A stretch of DNA of 64,000 nucleotides from Actinoplanes teichomyceticus ATCC 31121 (GCF_003711105.1 NZ_CP023865.1:6230501-6294500); one strand, 5' to 3'. Counted from the first letter of the stretch, positions 27,020-36,498 are shown. Numbers and translations are program-made. Notes: generated by a model not told the origin, from the letters alone.

Positions 27020-28196
27020 CTCGGGAGAGTGGTTGCTGCGACGGTGCCGATGAACAGGTCCGTGTGACGTGCGCAGTCGCGGGCGAGGACGGATCCGATG
27101 TGGCGGTGGTAGAGGATTCCGCGTCCGCCTCACCGGTTGCGGGCGAACCATCGGGCGCTGCGCCGGTGCCGGTCGATGCCGTGCTGGTGGGCCTCGGGGA
27201 TGGCATGGGCGCCGAAACCGCGTTCGGCGCGGCAGGTGGTTCGGCGCAGGCCGGGTGGTCGCCAGCAGTCGTCGTCGATCCAGGTGGGCGATCGGGTCTT
27301 CGGCGGCTTTCAACTGGTAGTCGGGGTGGCCGAGGCGGCGGCCGATCTCGACAGCGAAGCGGTGTCGCCCGTGCGGGTCGCCGGCGGCGAGGCGGCGCCA
27401 GTGCAGGGAGCCGATGAACGCGGCGATCCTGATAGCTTCGGGGTAGGTCGCGGCGAACAGCCGGGAGGTGCTGAAGGTGGTCTCCTCGGTGCCGTGCGGG
27501 ATGAGCTCGGCGGCTCGCTCGCCCCAGTCGAGGCGGGCGTCGTCGGGGTGGTGGGCGTCTTGGTCCCAGCGGTGGCCGCAGATGAGGAAGCCGGCGAGGA
27601 CGGCGTCGTAGGCGGCGGCCGGACCAAGGCGGTGCAGCGGCCACAGGTGCGCGCGTTGCGCGGCGACGATCTCGGGCAGTTGTCGAGGGTGGGATAGGGC
27701 TGGTCGACGATGTCCGGCGGGCCGATCCAGATGCGGTGCCGGGTGCCGACGTAGCGGTGGTGCGGGAACAGTCGCCGGACGGGGCCACCGGGGTGCCGGG
27801 CGACGCAGCGGGGACATCCGGGTGGATCAGCCATTCGTCGAGCAGGTCCTGCAACTCGCCGATGGTCCACTCCCCGGTCACGTCGCGGCCGCGCATGGTC
27901 GGGTTCCCGCCGGGGTAACCGGCCAGGTGCTGCGCCAACAGGGTTTCGCCCGCGGCGTCCGTGGCCTCGACGACACCGTTGCCCGTCGGGGTTCCCGGCC
28001 GACATGCCTGCACCGAGACGCCAAGCCGGTCGCAGGCCCGCACGAAGGTCTCCGACACGAACACCCGGCCGTGGCCGATGACGATCCGGTCCGGGACGAT
28101 CACCGGCCGCGCTGCGTCCGTAGTCCACGAGGTTCGGGTGCAAGCGGCACCCCGGCGGGCGCTCGGGCGGTTGGGAATGTCGTACCGGTCGATTAG
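27020..28196 (-). pseudogene. Decayed TniA/TniQ-type transposon genes
   Basis: On the minus strand an integrase-core fragment reads from about 28190 (TSWTTDAARPVIVPDRIVIG, then GRVFVSETFVRACDRLGVSV, RPGTPTGNGVVE, WTIGELQDLLDEWLI), as in TniA/Mu-type DDE transposases. It is cut off at about 27820. In another frame from 27816 comes a TniQ-like zinc-binding piece (CPRCVARHPGG, FPHHRYVGTRHRIWIGPP). In a third frame from 27679 there is its helical continuation (LPEIVAAQRAHLWPLHRLG, YDAVLAGFLICGHRW, FSTSRLFAATYPEAIRIAAF). At least two frameshifts and a deletion that removed the end of tniA, any tniB and the start of tniQ are implied. Family names are from recall. Confidence 0.7.
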
Positions 28197-28276
28197 AATG
28201 TATGTACGAAAGAGGGGCCCTGAGCTGCTGATCTTCGGGTATCCGAGGCTGTGCAGCGCCGAGTGAGGAGACCGAC

Positions 28277-28957
28277 GTGACCACGTCCACCCTGTCCACG
28301 ATCTCGACCAACCCCGTGCCTGTCATCCCGCCGTATGCGACCATGCTCGGCTTCACGCGGTACGTCTCCCGCACCGGCCCGGCGAAGGCCACGTTCGTCG
28401 GTGGGCTCCGCCGGCAGCGGGAGCGGCGGAGCGGTTTCAACCCGCACGGTCAGCTGGTCAAGGCGCTCAAGGCGGACATCGCGTTCCGCACCGGCGGCAG
28501 CTACCTCGGCGGCGTCGTCGACCTGGTGAAGGACCGCTGGAAGCCGCTGTACGAGTCGCTTCGCGCCGGCGCCCGCGCCTACCTGGCGTCGCTGGGCGAC
28601 CCCGAGCAGCTCACCCTGATCCAGACCCGCGACGCCCTGGCCAGCGTCGGCCCGCTGGCTGTGAAGATCAACCCGCACTTCGGGCTGCGCTTCGCCGACG
28701 GCCACCGGGAAGCGGTGCGGCTGCACTTCGACGAGGAGCCGCCCAGCCCGGAGCTGGTCACCGCGATGCTGCACCTGATGGCCCGCCACATGGAGCAGAT
28801 CCTCCCGGACGCCGATCCGGTGCTGGTCGACCTGCGCCGCGGCGTCACCCACCGCCTCAACCCGGCCACCCGCCCGGGCGACGTCGAGAGCTGGCTCGCC
28901 GGTGAAGCCGCCGCCTTCACCGCCATGTGGTCGGCCACCGCGAGCCCGGCCGCCTGA
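28277..28957 (+). CDS. Hypothetical protein
   Basis: 226 residues, starting with GTG at 28277 behind GAGGAGACC. No family recognised. Visible features are a basic stretch GGLRRQRERRSGFNPHGQLVKALK near residue 45, YLGGVVDLVKDRWKPLYESLRAGARAYLASLG, and an acidic/amphipathic C-terminal half ending EAAAFTAMWSATASPAA. No membrane segment or signal peptide. Good codon bias and a strong Shine-Dalgarno argue that it is real. Confidence 0.7.
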   Translation: MTTSTLSTISTNPVPVIPPYATMLGFTRYVSRTGPAKATFVGGLRRQRERRSGFNPHGQLVKALKADIAFRTGGSYLGGVVDLVKDRWKPLYESLRAGARAYLASLGDPEQLTLIQTRDALASVGPLAVKINPHFGLRFADGHREAVRLHFDEEPPSPELVTAMLHLMARHMEQILPDADPVLVDLRRGVTHRLNPATRPGDVESWLAGEAAAFTAMWSATASPAA

Positions 28958-29159
28958 TCCCGCCCCGCCGCACCGCGGGGTTTACGCTCCCGGCCACGCC
29001 GCTCGCCCGGCCTGGCCGGGCCCTCCCCGTCGCCCGGCACGGCACGCTCCGCGCACTTCCGCGCGCCGGGGACGACCGGGTCAGGTCCGTGCGGCGCCAA
29101 CCGGAGCCTCGCGCGGCGGCCCGGCCCGGCCCGCTCCCCGCGGGGGACGACCGGAACGA

Positions 29160-29515
29160 GGCGTGCGGCCCAGCGGCGCCCCCGCCGGCACGCTTTCCAC
29201 GCCCGAACGACCGGAACGAGAGGCGTGCGACCCAGCGGCGCCCTGCCGGCACGCTGCCCGCGCCCGAACGACCGGAACGAGGCGTGCGACCCAGCGGCGC
29301 CCCGCCGGCACGCTCCCCGCGCCCGAACGACCGGAACGAGGCGTGCGACCCAGCGGCGCCCCGCCGGCACGCTCCCCGCGCCCGAACGACCGGAACGAGG
29401 CGTGCGGCCCAGCGGCGCCCCGCCGGCACGCTCCCCGCGCCCGAACGACCGGAACGAGGCGTGCGACCCAGCGGCGCCCCGCCGGCACGCTCCCCGCGCC
29501 CGGACCCCCGCGCCG
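29160..29515. repeat. 59-bp tandem repeat array (about six copies)
   Basis: Head-to-tail units begin GGCGTGCGACCCAGCGGCGC at 29160, 29222, 29281, 29340, 29399 and 29458; the first is 62 bp, the rest 59 bp and nearly identical. Each unit contains GCGTGC and, about 25 bases on, GCACGC, so each can form a stem. 59 is not a multiple of three and all frames stay open, which creates long spurious ORFs on both strands. The flanks 28958-29159 hold nothing else that can be supported. Confidence 0.9.
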
Positions 29516-29689
29516 GGGACGACCGGATGGAGGCGCGCGGTACGGGCGGACGCGAGGGGTGGCGGACGGCCCGGGCGCGGTCCGGACAGCCCGGGCGCGG
29601 TACGAGCGCCCCGAGCCCGATACGAGCGCCCCGGGCCCGGTACCGAGCGCCCCGGGCCCGGTACCGAGCGGCCCGGACAGGGCCGTGGG

Positions 29690-29825
29690 CAGCCCGACAG
29701 GGCCACGGGCGGCAAGCCCGGGCACGGCGGGGCGGCAGCCCCGGCACGGCGCGGGCGGCACCCCCGGGCACGGCGCGGGCGGCACCCCCGGGCACGGCGC
29801 GGGCGGCAGCCCGGCACGGTGCGAC
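29690..29825. repeat. Short tandem repeats of GGCACGGCGCGGGCGGCA type
   Basis: Four or five imperfect units of about 25 bp (CACGGCGCGGGCGGCACCCC and variants) precede the stop codon of the minus-strand membrane protein. Upstream, 29570-29690 shows similar degenerate CGGGCGCGGTACGAGCGCCC units. No gene is supported in 28958-29848. Confidence 0.75.
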
Positions 29826-29848
29826 CGGCCGCTCGCCCGGCGCCCCCG

Positions 29849-30496
29849 TCACGCGGTGACGGCGATGGTCAGGGCTCCGGCGGCGACCAGGACGCCGGCC
29901 CACAGCCGGTCGACGTTGAACCACGCGCGGCGCAGGATGTTCACCCCCAGGAACTCGTAGACGACCAGAGCGCACCCGGCCATCACGGTGAACATCGCGA
30001 CGGTGTGCACCCCGGCCGCGCCGAGCCCGGTCAGCGCCGCGAGTGGCGAACCGCCGGCTCCGGGGAGCTCGTGCCCGGCGTGCGCCGAGCCCGGTACCGG
30101 GGTGGTGGCCAGCACCGGGAGCAGCATCAGTCCGGCCCCGTGCGCCGAGGACATCAGGAACGACCAGCCGGCCAGTTGCGCCGCCGACAGCCGCATCCCC
30201 GCCCAGCGGAAGTGCCGCTCGGACAGCAGCCGCCACAGCCCGAACCCGACGAGCAGCACCCCACCGGTGATCCCGACCACGTTCGCCGCGACCACCGAGC
30301 GGGTCGCCGAGATGATCGCGGCGACGATCGCGACCGAGGCGAGATGCCCGGCCGCGATCGGGGGCAGGGAGCGCAGCAGCACCGTACGGCTGCGCTCCTG
30401 CATGCCCCGGGCCACCGCGAACAGCCAGCCCATCGCCGGGTTCAGCCCGTGGAAGGCGCCCAGGGCGAGCAGCGCGGCATAGGACTCCCAGGTCAC
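29849..30496 (-). CDS. Polytopic membrane protein coupled to the SBP56 gene
   Basis: 215 residues with about six transmembrane segments. The first carries ALGAFHGLNPAMGWLFAVARG, and a later one SSAHGAGLMLLPVL; the intramembrane histidines recall metal transporters of the HupE/NicO/RcnA kind, but no clean family match is claimed. GTG at 30496 overlaps the upstream stop as GTGA, so it is translated with the selenium-binding-type protein. Metal supply (copper is used by methanethiol oxidases of that family) is an attractive inference. Confidence 0.75.
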   Translation of the reverse strand: MTWESYAALLALGAFHGLNPAMGWLFAVARGMQERSRTVLLRSLPPIAAGHLASVAIVAAIISATRSVVAANVVGITGGVLLVGFGLWRLLSERHFRWAGMRLSAAQLAGWSFLMSSAHGAGLMLLPVLATTPVPGSAHAGHELPGAGGSPLAALTGLGAAGVHTVAMFTVMAGCALVVYEFLGVNILRRAWFNVDRLWAGVLVAAGALTIAVTA

Positions 30497-31911
30497 GTGC
30501 GGGTGCTCGGGGACGGGAAGCAGTACGAGTCGCTCGACGCGTCCCCGCCCTGCAACCGGGTCTGATGCACCCGCCGCCCGCGGAACTCGTCACCGTGCGG
30601 GAAGAACCGAGTGTCCAGCGTGAACGAGTCCTCCGAGGCGTCCAGCCGGGCCAGCCACGCGCCGACCCCGTGCGGGTAGAACTGGTCGTCCCAGGAGCCG
30701 TAGAGCGAGTTGGTCACGTACACCCGCTTGCCGTCCCGGGAGACCTCCACCATCTGCGGCCCGCCGGCCAGCGGCTCGTCCGGGAACGCCGGGTGCGGGG
30801 TGCGCCGGACGATGCCGCCGAGGTGCACCGAGCCGGCGAACACCGGCTGGAACGGGTCGCTGACGTCGTAGCGGCGCAGCTCACCGGTGCCCCAGCAGGA
30901 GACGTACAGGAATTTGTCGTCCACCGTGAGGTCGATGTCGGTGACCAGTGGCGGCACCGCGGCGAACGGCTGCAGCGCCGGTGGCAGGTCGGCCGGGTCG
31001 GCCGGCTCGGCGGGAATGTCGATCACCTTGCGCACCTCGAACGAGCCACCCGAGCGGTGCCACAGCCAAACCGACGCGGACAGGTCCTCGACCGAGATCA
31101 CCACCCCGACGAACCCGTACGTGGCGGCGGGATCGTGGGCCGGCCGCAGCTCCAGCGCCATCTGGTACTGGTCGCCGAGGTCGACGGTCTGCACCAGGCT
31201 CCGCTTGGCCAGGTCCCAGAAGTGGATCCGGTGGCCGTACTTGCGCCCGAGCAGCAGCTCCGGGACGAGACCGTCCTCGATCATGGACGGCGTGCCCCAC
31301 TCCGAGGTGACCAGCACGTCCTGGGTGAGGTGCCACCAGAAGTCGTACGCGAGCCGCTGGTCGCCCCGATCGGCCTCCCACTGACCTCGTACGTCGAAGG
31401 TCTGGTGATCGAGGATGGCGATGCCGCCGGGTCCGTCGTCGCCCCGGCCCGCGCCGAGCGCGGAAAGATAGATGCCGTCCGGTCCGCAGTGCACGGTGTG
31501 CGGCCGGGAGTAGTCGGCCTTGGCGGCCAGCTCCTCCGCGCTGATCTCCTTCACCAGGCGCGGCTGCCGCGGATCGTCCTTGGTGTCCAGCACATAGACG
31601 CGCGAGGAGCGCAGACCGGGAACGATCAGGTAGCGGCGCTCCACGTGCGGGTGCGGCGCGGTCGGGCAGAGGGCGCTGCTGCACGCGTTCCAGCCGAAGT
31701 GGTGCAGCTCGTCACCGGTGTGCGGCAGGTCGGTCCAGCCGACGACCCGGCCGTAGGAGTCCGAGGCCGGATCGGTGTCGACGACCGCGATCGCGTCCGG
31801 CTTCTCGGCGGTGCGGTCGAAAGCGGCCACGTACGCCAGTTTCTCCGCCGGCGCGCCGGCCGCGTCGCTGGGCGAGGGATAGAACGTCGGATCCGGGGTC
31901 CATCGCGTCAT
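30493..31911 (-). CDS. Selenium-binding protein family (SBP56/methanethiol oxidase-like)
   Basis: 472 residues. Beta-propeller protein with the SBP56 signature MTRWTPDPTFYPSPSDAAGAPAEKLAYVAAF, the conserved HHFGWNACSSALCP near residue 90, SRPHTVHCGPDGIYLSALG, HLTQDVLVTSEWGTP, GHRIHFWDL and YPHGVGAWLARLD. Family members oxidise methanethiol to formaldehyde, H2S and H2O2 and need copper. The ATG at 31911 is used because relatives begin MTxWTPDPTF. First gene of a two-gene unit with a His-containing membrane protein. Confidence 0.92.
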   Translation of the reverse strand: MTRWTPDPTFYPSPSDAAGAPAEKLAYVAAFDRTAEKPDAIAVVDTDPASDSYGRVVGWTDLPHTGDELHHFGWNACSSALCPTAPHPHVERRYLIVPGLRSSRVYVLDTKDDPRQPRLVKEISAEELAAKADYSRPHTVHCGPDGIYLSALGAGRGDDGPGGIAILDHQTFDVRGQWEADRGDQRLAYDFWWHLTQDVLVTSEWGTPSMIEDGLVPELLLGRKYGHRIHFWDLAKRSLVQTVDLGDQYQMALELRPAHDPAATYGFVGVVISVEDLSASVWLWHRSGGSFEVRKVIDIPAEPADPADLPPALQPFAAVPPLVTDIDLTVDDKFLYVSCWGTGELRRYDVSDPFQPVFAGSVHLGGIVRRTPHPAFPDEPLAGGPQMVEVSRDGKRVYVTNSLYGSWDDQFYPHGVGAWLARLDASEDSFTLDTRFFPHGDEFRGRRVHQTRLQGGDASSDSYCFPSPSTRT

Positions 31912-31970
31912 GCAGGCCATCGTGTCTCGAAGCGGGCCCGGTGGCCAGGGTCACACCTGTCAACGACCTG

Positions 31971-34754
31971 TCAACGCACGTCCAGCGGGAGCCGCACCAG
32001 CACGGTCGTCCCGCTGTCCCCGCCGGTCAGCTCGACGCTGCCGTGCAGGCGTTCCACCACCGCCCGGCTCAGGGTGAGGCCGAGCCCGCTGCCCGGCAGC
32101 GTCCGGTCGTGGCCGCGGCTGGTCCGGTAGCGGCCGGTGAACAGCTTCTCCCGCTCGTCACGCGGCACGTCCGCGGCGGCGTCCGAGACGGCCAGCTCGG
32201 CGGTCCGTCCGGCGCGCCGCAGGCTGACCTCGACGTGCCCGCCGTCCGGGCTGTAGCGGATCGCGCTGCCCAGCAGGTTCTCCACGATGTGCCGCAGCCG
32301 GTCCCGGTCGCCGGGCACGATCAGCTCGGTGGGCAGGTCGGCGTCGATCACCACCGGGGCGGCGCCGATCGCCGCCCGGGTGCGGTCCACCACGTCGCGG
32401 ACCACCTCGGCCAGGTCCATCGGCGTACGCCGTACGTCGGCGTGCCCGGCGTCCAGCGCCGAGAGCTCCAGCAGCTCGTTGATGATCTCCCGCAGCGCCA
32501 GCGCGTTGCGTTCCACCACCTCGATCAGCCGCGGCCCGTCCCGGACCAGGGTCTCCTCGTCCGCCTCGCGCAGCAGCTCGGTGTACGCGCTGATCGAGGT
32601 CAGCGGGGTGCGCAGCTCGTGCCCGATCAGCGCCAGGTACTCGTTCTTGCTGCGCACCAGCTGCCGCTGCAGGTCCTCGACCCGGCGCCGCTCGACGAAC
32701 TGCCCCATGTGCGCGGCGATCCCGGACATCAGCGCGACCAGCTCGTCCTCCGGGTCCTCCACCGCGTCGGCGAACCCGGTCAGCACGCCGATCGCCTCGG
32801 ACCCGTCGTGCACCGGGACGGCCAGCGCGGTGTGCAACCGCTCCGGGGACGCCTCGGCGGCCGGCACCAGACTCTGCGGCTGGCCCACATCCTGGATCCA
32901 CAACGGCTCGTCCACCTGCCAGGCGCGCCCGGCCAGCCCCTGCCCGTACGCCAGCGTCTCCGGCACCCGCACCGCGCTGGGCCAGCCGGGGGCGCTCCAC
33001 CGCGCCGCCGGCCGCAGCACCCCGGCGGGCGGGTCCAGCATCCACAGCTCGGCGTGCACCCAGTCCAGGGTGGCGACCACCGCCTCCAGCATCCGCGGAC
33101 CGGCCGCCTCGATGCTGGGCGCCCCGGCCAGCGCCGTGGTCACCGCCAGTTCACAGGAGCGGAACCGTTCCGCCCGGCGCTGCCGGGTCACGTCCTGCAT
33201 CGCCTGCACCGCGCCGACCACGGAAGCGTCCGGGCCGAGGATCGGCTGCGCATCCATCAGGAAGTGCCGGGTCCGTCTGGTACGGCCGGGGCGGGTCACC
33301 GGCTCGTCGCGGACCCGCTCGCCGCGCAACGCCCGGTACAGCCCGAGCTCGCCACCGCCCGGCCCGCCGGAGCCGTCCCGCGGGTCGTCCGCCCACAGCC
33401 GCCGCATCCGCTCGTTGGCGAACACCACCCGCCCGGCCGCGTCGCACGCGGTCACCCCGTCGTGCAGGCTGTCCAGCACCGCGTCCAGGAAGCGGTGCTG
33501 CTGCTCCAGCTCGTGCCGGGCCAGCTGCTCGCCGATCAGCAGGGTGGCCACCTCGGCCGCCTCGGCCACCGCGGTCATCTGCTCCGGCGCCCACGCCCGG
33601 GGCCGCAGGTCGTAGGCGCAGCACACCCCGAGCACCTGCCCGAGCCGGTCGTGCACCGGATACCCCAGGTAGGCACCGCCGTGCTTGCGGACCACCCCGG
33701 GCGGCACCCGGTCGTCCGCGGTGGCGTCGTCGACGATCACCGCGCCGCCGCTGCGTACCACCATGCCCCCGAGCGAACCCTCCAGCGGGGTGTCGGCGAT
33801 GGCGTCCCAGTCGGCGGAGACGCCCCAGCTGCCGTAGAGCCGCAGCCGGTCCCCCTCGACGAACTGGATGCAGGCGCTCGGCGTCTGCGCCCCGCGCGCG
33901 GTGAGCGCGGCGAGCTGATCCGCGGTCCCGCTGGTCAGCACCCCACGATGCAGCACCGGCCGCGCGGCCGCCCCGGCCAGCACGTCCCGCAACAGATGCG
34001 CCCCGGTCACCGCGCCCGCCTCGCCGGTGGCGGCCGGGACCGCCCGCACCGGGTCCTGGTCGTGCACGCGGCCGTCGTCCCGGTTCACGCGGCCGTCGCC
34101 GCTGTCCACACGGCCGTCGTCCTCGTTCACACGACCATCGCCGCTGTCGTCCGGGCGCGGTGTGCGAGCGTCACCGACCGACCCGGAACCGCCGCCCGCC
34201 ACCCGGCGCGAACCACCAGGCGACGCGGGACCGCCGCCCGCGGGACCGTCACGCGCCACCGGCAGATCACCACGCTTTCGAGAGTCACCGGTCGACGCGG
34301 CATCACCGGCCACCGGACCATCGCCGCCCACCGGCGAGTCACCACACCCACCCGAGTCGCCGACCGACGCGGCGCCACCGCGGGCCACGGACAGATCGCC
34401 GGCCCCGGGCGACTCGCCAGCCGACGCAGGACCACCGACCCGGGAATCGCTACGCGCGACCGGCGGCGATTCACTTGCCGCGGGGCCGCCCGCTGCCCGG
34501 GTGCCGGCCGTGGCGCGGACGCCCTTCGGTACCTCAGCGCTCTTGACCGCGCCGGTGTCCTTCGCCGCGCGCGACTCGCTGGCGGGATGCCGCCCGGCGG
34601 GCGGCTGGGGCCCGATGGCGGCCGCCGGCAAGCTGTGATGCTCGTCGACGGCCGTCCCCCCGTGAAGGTCAGCCTGGCGTACGGGCACCGCGGCTTGCGC
34701 CGCCCGCGCCCTCTCGGACCGCCCGGCGCCAGTGCCGGGGTCTTCTCGCCCCAT
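31971..34754 (-). CDS. Large GAF-PAS-GAF histidine kinase with an atypical G1 box
   Basis: 927 residues from the ATG at 34754, which has GGAGG seven bases upstream. Residues 1-240 are disordered Gly/Asp/Arg/Pro-rich repeats (DSGDGRVN, DDGRV). A GAF domain (about 245-410) follows, then PAS (about 425-550), a second GAF (about 560-690), a HisKA dimerisation helix with IGHELRTPL (His712), and an HATPase domain with ENLLGSAIRYS (Asn826). The G1 box normally reads DxGxG; here it is DAAAD (858-862), while the G2 box GSGLGL is intact. No transmembrane helix, so a cytoplasmic sensor. No response regulator is adjacent. Confidence 0.92.
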   Translation of the reverse strand: MGREDPGTGAGRSERARAAQAAVPVRQADLHGGTAVDEHHSLPAAAIGPQPPAGRHPASESRAAKDTGAVKSAEVPKGVRATAGTRAAGGPAASESPPVARSDSRVGGPASAGESPGAGDLSVARGGAASVGDSGGCGDSPVGGDGPVAGDAASTGDSRKRGDLPVARDGPAGGGPASPGGSRRVAGGGSGSVGDARTPRPDDSGDGRVNEDDGRVDSGDGRVNRDDGRVHDQDPVRAVPAATGEAGAVTGAHLLRDVLAGAAARPVLHRGVLTSGTADQLAALTARGAQTPSACIQFVEGDRLRLYGSWGVSADWDAIADTPLEGSLGGMVVRSGGAVIVDDATADDRVPPGVVRKHGGAYLGYPVHDRLGQVLGVCCAYDLRPRAWAPEQMTAVAEAAEVATLLIGEQLARHELEQQHRFLDAVLDSLHDGVTACDAAGRVVFANERMRRLWADDPRDGSGGPGGGELGLYRALRGERVRDEPVTRPGRTRRTRHFLMDAQPILGPDASVVGAVQAMQDVTRQRRAERFRSCELAVTTALAGAPSIEAAGPRMLEAVVATLDWVHAELWMLDPPAGVLRPAARWSAPGWPSAVRVPETLAYGQGLAGRAWQVDEPLWIQDVGQPQSLVPAAEASPERLHTALAVPVHDGSEAIGVLTGFADAVEDPEDELVALMSGIAAHMGQFVERRRVEDLQRQLVRSKNEYLALIGHELRTPLTSISAYTELLREADEETLVRDGPRLIEVVERNALALREIINELLELSALDAGHADVRRTPMDLAEVVRDVVDRTRAAIGAAPVVIDADLPTELIVPGDRDRLRHIVENLLGSAIRYSPDGGHVEVSLRRAGRTAELAVSDAAADVPRDEREKLFTGRYRTSRGHDRTLPGSGLGLTLSRAVVERLHGSVELTGGDSGTTVLVRLPLDVR

Positions 34755-35187
34755 GGCCGACCTCCACGATTCAGCGTAGAGGCGCGAAAAGCTCAAAACC
34801 GGCGATTCGCGAGGAGGTCCCTCCCCGGAGGTTGTCCTACCGGCACCGCAGGCGGTCGCCGCCGGCATGACGCCCGCTCCATGCCCGAAATCTCCGGTAC
34901 GACCTACACCGCCCATCCACGGTCCTGCGCCCCGCATCCACCCGCAGGCCTGACCCGCCCCGCCGGGTGCTCCCGAACAGTGGCTGGGACCAGCACCGCA
35001 GCCCCCCGCTGCGCGTCACCCCACCGCAGCCGGCAAGCCTCCGGCCGGAACCCTCATCCCCCGCCTCGACAGGCACCACCAGAACCGGCCGGGGCGCACC
35101 GGCTGGCGCGTGCCGTGGTCATCTCGCGTGCATAGGCACCACCTGCACCAGCCGAGGACCGGCTGAGCGATGCGGCGGGCCGGGCGT
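34755..35187. other. Spacer without a supported gene
   Basis: 433 bases between the kinase start and the trmB stop. Open frames on both strands are GC-driven; none has a credible ribosome-binding site or domain. The promoter of the kinase gene should lie in the left part; no clear -35/-10 pair was seen. Confidence 0.45.
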
Positions 35188-35922
35188 TCAGATGCGGGCG
35201 TAGCGCAGGTCGGTGATGGGACGGCCGGCGGCCGCACCGCGGCGCTCGAACTTGGTCTCCGGGCGGGCGTGCGGGGTCGCCGGCAGGCGGCGCAGGCCGG
35301 GGTCGGCGTCCAAGGTCTCGATCATCGCCTCGGCGTATTCCGGCCAGTCGGTGGCGCAGTGCAGGATGCCACCGGGGCGGAGGCGCTCGCGGAGGACAGC
35401 GACGCTCGCGGGCTGGATCAGGCGGCGCTTGTGGTGGCGCGCCTTCGGCCACGGGTCCGGGAAGAAGACGTGCACGGCGTCGAGGGCGTTCGGGGCCAGC
35501 CGGTGCACCAGCTGCATGGCGTCGCCCTCGGCCACCCGGACATTGGTCAGCGACAGCTCACCCACCAGGGCGAGAAGGTTACCGATGCCCGGGGTGTGCA
35601 CCTCGACGCCGAGGTAGTCGCGGTCCGGGTCGGCGGCGGCCATCGCGGCGGTCGCGTCACCCATGCCGAAACCGATCTCCAGGACGGTGGGCGCGTCGCG
35701 GCCGAAGAGTTCGCGGAGGTTCAGCGGGGTACGGTCACCGTCGCGCACGGTCAGGCCGAGCCGCGGCCAGAGGGCGGCGTGCGCGTCGGCGTGCCGGGTG
35801 CTCATCCGGCCGCGGCGCGGGTGGAAGGTCCGGATCGGCCGGGCGGCGGCCACGGTGTGAGCGGGCAGGCCGGCGGCGACGCGAACCGTGGCGTTCCCGG
35901 GCGAGGCGGTGGTGTCAGTCAT
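35188..35922 (-). CDS. trmB: tRNA (guanine-N7-)-methyltransferase
   Basis: 244 residues, SAM-dependent enzyme that makes m7G46 in tRNA. Signature pieces: RTFHPRRGRMSTRHADAH, the SAM site LEIGFGMGDATAAMAAADP, GVEVHTPGIGNLL, VHVFFPDPWPKARHHKRRL (the diagnostic FPDPWPKxRHxKRR motif) and the C-terminal TKFERRG. The ATG at 35922 is the start; the frame upstream runs through repeats and is not part of the gene. It stands alone. Confidence 0.96.
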   Translation of the reverse strand: MTDTTASPGNATVRVAAGLPAHTVAAARPIRTFHPRRGRMSTRHADAHAALWPRLGLTVRDGDRTPLNLRELFGRDAPTVLEIGFGMGDATAAMAAADPDRDYLGVEVHTPGIGNLLALVGELSLTNVRVAEGDAMQLVHRLAPNALDAVHVFFPDPWPKARHHKRRLIQPASVAVLRERLRPGGILHCATDWPEYAEAMIETLDADPGLRRLPATPHARPETKFERRGAAAGRPITDLRYARI

Positions 35923-36308
35923 GGCGGCGCCCACGATACGGGCGGTGCAGGGCCGCGGCCAAAATCGCACCTCGGACATATCACCCTGCGCCCTGACGAA
36001 CACCGGACCGGACAGCGGAGCCCGGCCGGGAGCCAGCAGTCGAGCGGACGCCGGAGCCCGGCCCAGCAACCAACGGTCGAGCGACGCAAGAGCCCGGGCG
36101 AGGAGCCAACACGAGCGACGGCAAGAGCCAGACCGGAGGCAAGAGCCCGACCAGCGGCAAGAGTCTGGGCGGACAGGCAAGCACGCGACGAGCGGCAAGG
36201 ATCCGGTCAGCATCCGGCCAGCCATGCGCGGGCCGGCCCCGCGCGACCACGAGCAGGCCGCACGGCGCCGCGCCGCCCGCAACGGCGTGCGGGCGGCGCG
36301 GCGTGGCC

Positions 36309-36453
36309 GGTGAACCGAAACACGGTCCGGCGTGACGGGTGGACCGAAACACGGCCCGGCGTGACGGGTGGACCGAAACACGGCCCGGCGTGACCGGTGA
36401 ACCGAAACACGGCCCGGCGTGACCGGTGAACCGAAACACGGCCCGGCGTGACC
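36309..36453. repeat. Five 29-bp tandem repeats
   Basis: Units at 36309, 36338, 36367, 36396 and 36425 read GGTGRACCGAAACACGGYCC followed by GGCGTGACS, contiguous, with only three variable positions. They lie in a 576-base gene-free gap (35923-36498) between the trmB start and the stop of the next minus-strand gene. The remainder of the gap (about 36000-36230) is made of degenerate GAGCCCGGC/AGCGGCAAGAG units. Confidence 0.9.
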
Positions 36454-36498
36454 GGTGCACAGGATGACGGCGCGGCGGCGCGCCGGGGTTGATCCGGG

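Noticed and set aside
29160..29515. Possible CRISPR array
   Set aside because: The 59-bp units are contiguous with no unique spacers, and no cas genes are in the window. The 29-bp array at 36309-36453 is also spacer-free.
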